This document shows positions 1 to 4,889 of a stretch of 5,579 nucleotides of DNA, piece after piece (the stretch's first letter is position 1; the number at the start of each line of letters is the position of its first letter). A model generated the notes under the pieces. That model ran no database searches. It was not told where the DNA came from and saw nothing but the letters and a program-made list of their open reading frames with translations. The position numbers and the translations under genes were made by a program. Location: contig PWTP01000003.1 in NCBI GenBank assembly GCA_003563865.1, positions 1 to 5,579 on the forward strand, given 5' to 3'. Origin of the DNA: Dehalococcoidia bacterium (lineage in GTDB: Bacteria > Chloroflexota > Dehalococcoidia > Dehalococcoidales > CSSed11-197).

Positions 1-590
1 ATATTGAACCGGCAGTTACCGTATACGGCTCAGCCCGGACTGCATCCGGAGGCAGCCTGTACCAGGAAGTTGAGGAGATCGGTTTTAAGCTGGGAGCTAA
101 GGGTTATTCGGTAATAACCGGTGGTGGACCAGGCTTAATGGAAGCAGCCAATAAAGGAGCCATGCGTTCTGGAGCAAAATCGGTTGGCTTAAGTATCCGC
201 TTGCCAGAAGAGGAATTACCTAACCCCTATACCAACCTTACCATTGTTTTTAAGCATTTTTTTGTGCGCAAGGTTATGTTGGTTAAGTATGCAACCGCTT
301 TCGTTATAACCCCCGGTGGACTGGGAACACTTGATGAGCTTACAGAAGTGCTCACCCTGATGCAAACTCTTACCATACGTCCTTTCCCGGTGATTTTATT
401 TGACAGTTCTTTCTGGCAGGGTTTTTTAAACTGGTTCAAAGAGACAGTTTTAATTCAAGGGTATATTTCTGAGACAAGTTTGAATCTGCTCAGGATTTGC
501 GATACTCCCGATGAAGTGGTAAACACAGTGCTTGACTGGGCTGAAAAGCATAAACTGACCGGGCAACAGGCCATTAAAGAAAGCAGATAA
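1..590 (+). CDS. LOG-family protein (TIGR00730-type, nucleoside 5'-monophosphate phosphoribohydrolase-like), 5' end cut by window
   Basis: The frame is open from the left edge (first full codon at 3) to TAA at 588-590, giving 195 residues. Members of this group usually have about 220-250, so roughly 25-55 N-terminal residues lie outside. Visible motifs are the first Rossmann strand with VTVYGSART (18-44), the phosphate-binding GGGPGLMEAAN (120-152) and the family hallmark PGGLGTLDE (312-338), an instance of PGGxGTxxE that carries the catalytic glutamate. An FFVRKVMLVKYA segment lies between them. An ATG at 138 sits inside the GGGPGLM motif and cannot be the real start. Proteins of this fold were long labelled lysine decarboxylases. 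Characterised LOG relatives cleave the N-glycosidic bond of nucleotides (AMP or cytokinin riboside monophosphates), releasing base and ribose 5-phosphate, in the cytosol. The family is secure; the substrate is not visible. A promoter lies between this gene and rpsB, so it is probably not part of that operon. Confidence 0.93.
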   Translation, partial: IEPAVTVYGSARTASGGSLYQEVEEIGFKLGAKGYSVITGGGPGLMEAANKGAMRSGAKSVGLSIRLPEEELPNPYTNLTIVFKHFFVRKVMLVKYATAFVITPGGLGTLDELTEVLTLMQTLTIRPFPVILFDSSFWQGFLNWFKETVLIQGYISETSLNLLRICDTPDEVVNTVLDWAEKHKLTGQQAIKESR

Positions 591-624
591 ACTGCTCTAC
601 AAGCCCTGATAAACCATGTTTTGT

Positions 625-653
625 TTGTGGCTGTAAATACGTTATGCTATACT
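625..653 (+). promoter_or_regulatory. Predicted sigma-70-type promoter of the rpsB operon
   Basis: The -10 hexamer TATACT (648-653) matches consensus at five of six bases and is preceded by TGC (645-647), forming an extended -10 element. A -35-like TTGTGG (625-630) lies 17 bases upstream, with the first three bases matching. Transcription would start near 660, leaving an AT-rich leader of about 50 bases before rpsB. It lies in the only sizeable gap upstream of the cluster. This is a prediction from motif and position only. Confidence 0.6.
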
Positions 654-677
654 TTATGGGCTAAAACAGAAAGTATA
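648..677. repeat. 8-base inverted repeat spanning the rpsB promoter -10 region
   Basis: TATACTTT (648-655) and AAAGTATA (670-677) are perfect reverse complements separated by 14 bases. The left arm contains the predicted -10 box; the right arm overlaps the second -10-like hexamer. The arm centres are 22 bases apart, close to two helical turns, a geometry compatible with a dimeric regulator site. Low-complexity AT sequence could also produce this by chance. Confidence 0.4.
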
Positions 678-679
678 AT
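674..679 (+). promoter_or_regulatory. Second -10-like hexamer upstream of rpsB
   Basis: TATAAT is a perfect consensus -10 box. No convincing -35 hexamer lies 16-18 bases upstream, where the sequence reads around TACTTTAT. It could be a secondary start point about 25 bases before rpsB, or chance in an AT-rich leader. Confidence 0.3.
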
Positions 680-699
680 AAATAATAAGCTGATATAAA

Positions 700-705
700 G
701 GGAGG
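700..705 (+). promoter_or_regulatory. Ribosome binding site of rpsB (decides TTG start)
   Basis: GGGAGG lies six bases before TTG at 712. This is a near-ideal Shine-Dalgarno site and spacing. A GTG at 708-710 is only two bases from the site and in another frame. Confidence 0.85.
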
Positions 706-711
706 ACGTGA

Positions 712-1488
712 TTGCCGGATACAGCCACTATTAAAGAACTATTGGAGGCCGGAGCCCACTTTGGCCACCAGACCAGCCGCTGGCACCCCAAAATGAAGCG
801 GTATATCTTTACCAAGAGAAACAAGATTCATATTGTCGACCTTGAGCAAACCGCCGTTTTACTCGACAAAGCCTGTGAGTTTGCCAAACAGGTTGTAGCT
901 GACGGGGGAAAAATTCTCTTTGTGGGCACTAAAAAACAGGCCCAGGCGATTATTGAGGAAGAGGCCAAACGCTCCGGGATGTACTTTATCAACCAACGCT
1001 GGATCGGTGGAATCCTGACCAACTTTACCACTATCCAATCCCGCATGGACCATCTGGTACGCCTGGAAGATCAGCAGGAGCGGGGTGAATTTGTACGGTT
1101 GCCCAAGAAAGAAGCCCGTAAAAAGATTGAGGAGATTGCACGTCTTAACAGGAACATGGGCGGTTTCAAAGAAATGACCAGCCTGCCTGAGGCGCTTTTT
1201 ATTGTCGATCCGGCCAAGGAAAGGATCGCCATAGCTGAAGCTAAGAAAATGGGTGTAGAGATAATTGCTATTGTTGACACCAACTGCAACCCGGATGAGA
1301 TAGATTACCCCATCCCGGCCAATGATGATGCGATAAGAGCCATTAAACTAATAACCGGTAAAATTGCGACTGCTGCTATTGAAGGCCAGAACTTAAACCA
1401 GGCTATCGCAGCTGATCAGGCAACCGAACAAGCAGAGCAAGAAGCTGGTAGTGCTGAAATGGCCGTGGCTGGAGAATCAAATTCATAA
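712..1488 (+). CDS. rpsB: 30S ribosomal protein S2
   Basis: This 258-residue protein of the small ribosomal subunit binds between head and body near the anti-Shine-Dalgarno region and is needed for S1 recruitment where S1 is present. The first S2 signature region is [12 protein letters not shown] (about 9-20), followed by [12 protein letters not shown] and [16 protein letters not shown] (about 65-72) and [13 protein letters not shown] (about 93-105) follow. The charged helical hairpin of S2 falls around 110-155. The second signature, [19 protein letters not shown], starts near 159, and the [20 protein letters not shown] loop follows. Length is slightly above the 241 residues of the E. coli protein because of a disordered-looking tail rich in Ala, Glu and Gln from about 230. 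The start is TTG, supported by GGGAGG six bases upstream and by the family N-terminus beginning just before the helical [10 protein letters not shown] segment. It is the first gene after the predicted promoter and is followed by tsf after 19 bases, the usual pairing. Confidence 0.98.
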   Translation: MPDTATIKELLEAGAHFGHQTSRWHPKMKRYIFTKRNKIHIVDLEQTAVLLDKACEFAKQVVADGGKILFVGTKKQAQAIIEEEAKRSGMYFINQRWIGGILTNFTTIQSRMDHLVRLEDQQERGEFVRLPKKEARKKIEEIARLNRNMGGFKEMTSLPEALFIVDPAKERIAIAEAKKMGVEIIAIVDTNCNPDEIDYPIPANDDAIRAIKLITGKIATAAIEGQNLNQAIAADQATEQAEQEAGSAEMAVAGESNS

Positions 1489-1495
1489 AAATCAT

Positions 1496-1501
1496 GAGGA
1501 G
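1496..1501 (+). promoter_or_regulatory. Ribosome binding site of tsf (decides TTG start)
   Basis: GAGGAG lies six bases before TTG at 1508. It selects this start over a GTG at 1451 that would overlap rpsB by 38 bases and add 19 residues with no family similarity. Confidence 0.85.
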
Positions 1502-1507
1502 AAAGTT

Positions 1508-2023
1508 TTGGAGGACAAAACTGCCAGGATTAAAGAGTTAAGAGAGCTTTGCGGAGCCGGTGTTATGGACTGCCGCAATGCTTTAATGCAGTGCGACTGG
1601 GATATAAAAAAAGCTGCTGAAACTTTAAAACAACAGGGTTATGAGAAAGCTGCTAAAAAAGCCGGCCGGGCTACCGGCCAGGGACTGGTTGAAGCCTATA
1701 TACATGCCGGCGGCCGGGTTGGAGCTATCGTAGAGCTTAATTGCGAAACAGATTTTGTAGCCCGGACCGATGAATTCAAAGAGCTGGCTCATGATATTGC
1801 CATGCAAATCACTGCCATGAACCCCTGTTATGTTTCGGCAGAAGATATGCCCGAAGGCGCCGAGGAACGGCCCGATGAAGCTTGTCTGATGGAACAACCG
1901 TTTATCAAAGATCAGTCACGTACTGTAAGAGATGTAGTGATTGAGACTATTGCCAAAACCAAAGAAAATATACGGGTGAGCCGTTTTACCCGCTTCGAGT
2001 TGGGTGACTGGCAAAAGGACTAA
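1508..2023 (+). CDS. tsf: Elongation factor Ts, short form
   Basis: EF-Ts is the nucleotide exchange factor that releases GDP from EF-Tu in the cytosol. Read from TTG at 1508 it has 171 residues. The N-terminal UBA-like helical domain (about 4-45) contains [16 protein letters not shown], the first EF-Ts signature, with Cys15 where Thr is usual and Arg23 where Lys is common. The core carries the second signature [11 protein letters not shown] (76-86), including the Asp-Phe pair (82-83) that contacts the EF-Tu Mg/GDP site. A C-terminal segment around 133-166 ([19 protein letters not shown]-like [15 protein letters not shown]) matches the end of the core domain. E. coli EF-Ts has 283 residues; this one lacks the second core subdomain and coiled-coil insertion, like the short Thermus type. 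It has six cysteines. It follows rpsB by 19 bases and overlaps pyrH by one base (TAATG), implying coupled translation. Confidence 0.97.
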   Translation: MEDKTARIKELRELCGAGVMDCRNALMQCDWDIKKAAETLKQQGYEKAAKKAGRATGQGLVEAYIHAGGRVGAIVELNCETDFVARTDEFKELAHDIAMQITAMNPCYVSAEDMPEGAEERPDEACLMEQPFIKDQSRTVRDVVIETIAKTKENIRVSRFTRFELGDWQKD

Positions 2024-2751
2024 TGGCCAAGGCCAAATACAAACGAGTTCTTCTTAAGCTCAGTGGCGAGGCCTTTAAAGGCAACGCCACTTATGGTATT
2101 GATGCGGCCACCGTAAACCACGTAGCCAGCCAGATAAAAAAAGCCCTCTTAATGAAAGTCCAGATTGCTATTGTTGTTGGTGGTGGCAATATATGGCGTG
2201 GGGTTCAGGCAGAACGGGACGGGGTCGACCGGGCTACAGCAGATTATGCCGGGATGCTGGCCACCTTGATAAATTCACTGGTACTGCAGGATGCCCTTGA
2301 ACACCTCGACGTTGACACTCGCACCCAGTCGGCATTAGCCATCCAGCAGGTGGCTGAACCTTTTATCCGCCGGCGCACTATCCGCCATCTTGAAAAAGGC
2401 AGAGTGGTTATACTTGCGTGTGGAACCGGCAACCCGTATATGACTTCGGATACTGCCGCTGCTTTGAGAGCAGTTGAGATTGAGGCTGATATGCTGCTAA
2501 TGAGCAAAAACAATGTAGACGGAGTGTATTCTGCCGATCCTAAGTTTGATCCTGATGCCAAGAAATATGACCGCCTTACCTACCTCGATGCACTTAACCA
2601 GCGTTTGGGAATTATGGATTCCACTGCCCTCTCTTTATGCCTGGAAAACAAAGTGCCCATCATAGTGTTTAACCTGGATGCAGAAAACAGCCTTGAAAGG
2701 GTAATCAAAGGCGAACCTTTGGGAACGCTAATAACAGGAGAGAGACAATGA
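2023..2751 (+). CDS. pyrH: Uridylate kinase (UMP kinase)
   Basis: This cytosolic enzyme of the amino-acid-kinase fold phosphorylates UMP to UDP with ATP, the gateway to UTP and CTP. The 242 residues match the usual length of about 240. Motifs in order: LLKLSGEAF (10-18) with catalytic-type Lys12; [10 protein letters not shown] (51-60), the glycine-rich loop with Arg59; ADYAGMLAT (73-81) with the UMP-binding Asp74; [14 protein letters not shown] (100-113); [13 protein letters not shown] (134-146), the UMP and phosphate loop; VDGVYSADP (165-173), the ATP-side segment; and [12 protein letters not shown] (198-209). All key positions look intact. The ATG overlaps the tsf stop (TAATG), and AAGGA at 2015-2019 lies three bases before the start, a short spacing that fits re-initiation by ribosomes finishing tsf. 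Its product pathway supplies CTP for CdsA encoded downstream. Bacterial UMP kinases are typically hexamers inhibited by UTP; that regulation is known for the family, not seen here. Confidence 0.98.
   Translation: MAKAKYKRVLLKLSGEAFKGNATYGIDAATVNHVASQIKKALLMKVQIAIVVGGGNIWRGVQAERDGVDRATADYAGMLATLINSLVLQDALEHLDVDTRTQSALAIQQVAEPFIRRRTIRHLEKGRVVILACGTGNPYMTSDTAAALRAVEIEADMLLMSKNNVDGVYSADPKFDPDAKKYDRLTYLDALNQRLGIMDSTALSLCLENKVPIIVFNLDAENSLERVIKGEPLGTLITGERQ
2736..2740 (+). promoter_or_regulatory. Ribosome binding site of frr
   Basis: AGGAG lies inside the pyrH 3' end, seven bases before the frr ATG at 2748. It supports the start within the ATGA overlap. Confidence 0.8.
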
Positions 2752-3305
2752 TATCTGAAGTGCTGCTTGAAGCCGAGAAAAAAATGGAAGCCTCTTGTGA
2801 AATATTTAAACAAGAACTGGCAACCTTCCACACCGGAAGAGCAAATCCCGCACTGGTATCGGGTGTAAAAGTTGAATATATGGGAATGCCGTCACTTCTG
2901 AACCACATCTCCAGTATAACCACTTCAGGGCCTGACATGCTGGTAGTTCAGCCCTGGATGCCCGACAGTCTGGCTGCCATAGAAAAAGCGATCCTAAAAG
3001 CCAACGTAGGCTTAACCCCATCCAGTGATGGTATAGTTATACGCCTTAAAGTACCACCCCTGTCTTCCGAGCGCAGGCAGGAACTTATCAAGCTTGTACG
3101 CCGGCGGGAAGAAGACACCAAGATAGCTATTCGAAATGTACGCCGTGATGCAGCAGACAAATTGAAGCAAATGGAAAAGGATAAAGAGGCATCGCAGGAT
3201 GAATGCCGCCAGGCACTCAACAAACTCCAGCAGCTTACTGATGGCGTAATAGCCATGGTCAGCAAAGCACGTGAAGAAAAAGAAGTTGAACTGCTGGAAG
3301 TTTAA
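2748..3305 (+). CDS. frr: Ribosome recycling factor
   Basis: RRF works with EF-G to split post-termination ribosomes so that subunits can be reused. At 185 residues it has exactly the usual family length. Domain I (three-helix bundle) is formed by about 1-29 and 106-185; domain II (beta/alpha/beta) covers about 31-104. Visible conserved blocks are [19 protein letters not shown] (28-46), LLVQPW-like [12 protein letters not shown] (64-75), [20 protein letters not shown] (94-113) and the basic helix [11 protein letters not shown] (125-135), where Arg129 and Arg132 correspond to the ribosome-contacting arginines. The end carries LQQLTDG and a KEVELLEV C-terminus. ATG overlaps the pyrH stop by four bases (ATGA), so translation is probably coupled. 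It is the last gene of the tight translation block; 89 bases follow before uppS. Confidence 0.98.
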   Translation: MISEVLLEAEKKMEASCEIFKQELATFHTGRANPALVSGVKVEYMGMPSLLNHISSITTSGPDMLVVQPWMPDSLAAIEKAILKANVGLTPSSDGIVIRLKVPPLSSERRQELIKLVRRREEDTKIAIRNVRRDAADKLKQMEKDKEASQDECRQALNKLQQLTDGVIAMVSKAREEKEVELLEV

Positions 3306-3337
3306 CAACACTTAAATACCAGCACAACTTTTATGAT

Positions 3338-3349
3338 ACCCGGCCGGGT
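3338..3349. repeat. 12-base perfect palindrome in the frr-uppS gap
   Basis: ACCCGGCCGGGT is its own reverse complement. As RNA it could form only a 4-base stem with a GGCC loop, and no T-run follows, so it is a poor terminator. A DNA-level operator or chance are the remaining readings. It is GC-rich within an otherwise AT-leaning gap. Confidence 0.5.
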
Positions 3350-3380
3350 GGCACTCTATCCATATTTGCCTTTGATAGTG

Positions 3381-3386
3381 TAAAAT
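3381..3386 (+). promoter_or_regulatory. -10-like hexamer immediately upstream of uppS
   Basis: TAAAAT matches the -10 consensus at five of six bases and ends eight bases before the uppS ATG at 3395. There is no clear -35 at 16-18 bases upstream. If used, transcription would begin about one to three bases before the ATG, giving a leaderless message. This is consistent with the lack of any Shine-Dalgarno site before uppS. Confidence 0.35.
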
Positions 3387-3394
3387 AGCCTCCT

Positions 3395-4087
3395 ATGGAA
3401 CAACAACTTCCAAAACATGTTGCAGTCATTATGGATGGTAACCGCCGCTGGGCTGAAACCCGGGGCCTTTCCCGCATTGAAGGCCACCGTGCAGGGGCAA
3501 ATAACGCTATGGATATTATTAAATATCTCGATTCCCGAGGTATTGGCTATGTAACCCTCTACAGTTTTTCCACTGAAAACTGGAATCGTCCCGCAGAAGA
3601 AGTAGAAGAACTGATGCACATGCTGGAACAATATGTATGCCGGGAAAGCAACAAGCTGGATAAGCTGGGTTTCCGTATCAAACACCTCGGCAGAACACAA
3701 AACCTGTCTGATAAGCTTAACAAGGCCATCAAACAGGCGGTAGAAAAAACCCGCACCAACACCGGTATTACAGTTAACCTTGCCTTTGATTATGGGAGCC
3801 GGAATGAAATTCTAGAGGCAGTTAAAAGAATAATTGCTGACGGATTGACCCCTGATAAAATTGATGAAGGGTTATTTGACAGTTATCTTAATACAGCCGG
3901 CTTGCCATCAGTAGACCTGCTTGTCCGCACGGGAGGAGAACTGCGTTTGAGTAATTTTTTGCTGTGGCAACTGGCATATAGCGAACTATATTTTAGCCCG
4001 GCCTTGTGGCCGGATTTCGATACTGCGGAGATGGCCAAAGCGCTTTTAGCTTATAAAAACAGGGAGCGGCGTTTTGGCGGCGGCTAA
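3395..4087 (+). CDS. uppS: Isoprenyl (cis-prenyl) transferase, undecaprenyl diphosphate synthase-like
   Basis: The enzyme adds isopentenyl diphosphate in cis to farnesyl-type primers, making the long polyprenyl diphosphate whose phosphate carries glycans across the membrane. It is 230 residues long, within the family range. Motifs: HVAVIMDGNRRWA (8-20) with catalytic Asp14, Asn16, Arg17 and Arg18; GHRAG (30-34); YSFSTENWNRP (56-66); FDYGSRNEI (131-139), where many homologues have NYGGR; and the substrate-binding block LLVRTGGELRLSNFLLWQLAYSEL (175-198) with Arg178, Arg184, Ser186 and Glu197. It ends RRFGGG. The ATG at 3395 is forced: an in-frame TAG lies at 3386-3388, and the next ATG falls inside the catalytic motif. 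The bases before the start (GCCTCCT) hold no Shine-Dalgarno site, which is unusual beside its neighbours. The 3' end overlaps cdsA by 14 bases. Chain length of the product cannot be read from sequence. Confidence 0.97.
   Translation: MEQQLPKHVAVIMDGNRRWAETRGLSRIEGHRAGANNAMDIIKYLDSRGIGYVTLYSFSTENWNRPAEEVEELMHMLEQYVCRESNKLDKLGFRIKHLGRTQNLSDKLNKAIKQAVEKTRTNTGITVNLAFDYGSRNEILEAVKRIIADGLTPDKIDEGLFDSYLNTAGLPSVDLLVRTGGELRLSNFLLWQLAYSELYFSPALWPDFDTAEMAKALLAYKNRERRFGGG
4062..4066 (+). promoter_or_regulatory. Ribosome binding site of cdsA (decides TTG start)
   Basis: GGGAG lies within the uppS 3' end, seven bases before TTG at 4074. It supports that start and the 14-base overlap. Confidence 0.75.
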
Positions 4088-4889
4088 TTTAAGAAAACGG
4101 CTGATAACTGCCTTCTTGCTTATACTGGTAGTGGTTTTGGTCACATGGTTTGATAAGCCGATACCTTGGCTTACCCTGGGAGCAGCTATCTGGTGCTGCC
4201 TGGCACTGATTGAGTTTTATAAACTGGTTGAAAAGAACGACCCGAGAATAAATCCCTTAACTATCTTTGGTATTATCTGGGCTATTGCTTTCATAGTAAG
4301 CCCTCATTTTTCTACTGCAACTGTATATCCGGCGTTAATAACCGCCGGAATTATAATCAGCCTTATATGGCTCATCTTCAAAAAAGAAAAGGGGTCAGCC
4401 TTTTTAAGCTGGGCATGGACAGTAACCGGGGTGCTGTTTGTCGGCTTGCTGCTCAGCCACCTGGTAGCACTCAGACTGTTACCGGATGGTGCAGGCTGGA
4501 CTTTTCTGGCGCTTTTTACAGTAATTGCCTCAGATTCTGCTGCCTTTTTTATTGGTAGCGCTTTTGGCAAACGGCAAATGACTCCTTCAATCAGTCCTAA
4601 AAAAACGTGGGTTGGATTTTTTGGTGGTCTGGCCGGGGGCATGCTGGCCAGCCCAATAATAGTATTTATTTTTGCCTTGCCCATCGGTTGGCTTGAAGCA
4701 GTATTACTTGGAATGCTGGTAAGCGTTTTCGGCCAACTGGGAGATCTGGCTGAATCTCTATTTAAACGCAATGTCAACGCCAAAGATTCAGGCAATCTGT
4801 TGCCTGGCCACGGCGGATGCCTGGATCGCATGGACAGCATCGTATTTGGAGCTGTCGTGGTATACTATTATGTGTCATGGCTAGTGTAA
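4074..4889 (+). CDS. cdsA: Phosphatidate cytidylyltransferase (CDP-diacylglycerol synthase)
   Basis: This integral membrane enzyme converts phosphatidic acid and CTP to CDP-diacylglycerol, the precursor of all major bacterial phospholipids. The 271 residues match the usual 260-290. A basic N-terminus (NLRKRLITA) leads into hydrophobic segments at about 10-25, 32-50, 62-76, 84-102, 114-133, 141-162, 180-203, 206-222 and 255-270, so it is polytopic. SDSAAFFIGSAFGK (153-166) and SPKKTWVGFFGG (174-185) are typical CdsA blocks. The family signature runs from Ser228 to Asp254 (SLFKR, KDSGNLLPGHGG, DRMDS), with the metal-binding Asp and Lys-Asp pair present. Cys249 follows HGG where Ile, Val, Leu, Phe or Met is normal. 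The start is TTG at 4074, supported by GGGAG seven bases upstream. The gene overlaps uppS by 14 bases and dxr by 13, so the three are probably co-translated. Confidence 0.97.
   Translation: MAAANLRKRLITAFLLILVVVLVTWFDKPIPWLTLGAAIWCCLALIEFYKLVEKNDPRINPLTIFGIIWAIAFIVSPHFSTATVYPALITAGIIISLIWLIFKKEKGSAFLSWAWTVTGVLFVGLLLSHLVALRLLPDGAGWTFLALFTVIASDSAAFFIGSAFGKRQMTPSISPKKTWVGFFGGLAGGMLASPIIVFIFALPIGWLEAVLLGMLVSVFGQLGDLAESLFKRNVNAKDSGNLLPGHGGCLDRMDSIVFGAVVVYYYVSWLV
4861..4866 (+). promoter_or_regulatory. Extended -10-like element within cdsA, just before dxr
   Basis: TATACT is preceded by TGG (4858-4860), giving the TGnTATACT pattern, and ends ten bases before the dxr ATG. TGGACA (4831-4836) resembles a -35 box but lies 24 bases away, too far. 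The bases also encode Val-Tyr-Tyr-Tyr of CdsA, so chance is quite likely. Confidence 0.25.

Noticed and set aside
599..634. Possible terminator after the LOG gene (ACaAGCC pairing with GGCTGT, plus AAAC-CAT-GTTT)
   Set aside because: The stems are four to six pairs with a bulge, the loops are large or A/T only, and no proper U-tract follows a GC stem.
654..711. S2-binding autoregulatory leader RNA before rpsB
   Set aside because: The leader is only about 50 bases, AT-rich and without a stable stem, so it does not support a structured S2 leader motif.
1451..1507. GTG at 1451 as start of tsf
   Set aside because: It would overlap rpsB by 38 bases, adds residues not found in EF-Ts and lacks a good ribosome site. 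TTG at 1508 has GAGGAG six bases upstream.
1664..1679. Strong hairpin GGCCGG-GCTA-CCGGCC inside tsf
   Set aside because: The stem is perfect, but it lies in coding sequence for a conserved Ala-Gly-Arg-Ala-Thr-Gly segment and no T-run follows. GGCCGG words recur through the coding sequence as ordinary Ala/Gly/Pro/Arg codon usage.
2244..2561. 105-residue minus-strand frame opposite pyrH, and similar antisense frames over frr and uppS
   Set aside because: All lie opposite conserved genes, have no ribosome sites or family motifs, and read as reflections of the sense codons.
4304..4840. 178-residue open frame on the minus strand opposite cdsA
   Set aside because: It is fully antisense to a well-supported gene, its translation shows no recognisable family, and low-complexity Ser/Pro/Lys content fits a shadow frame.
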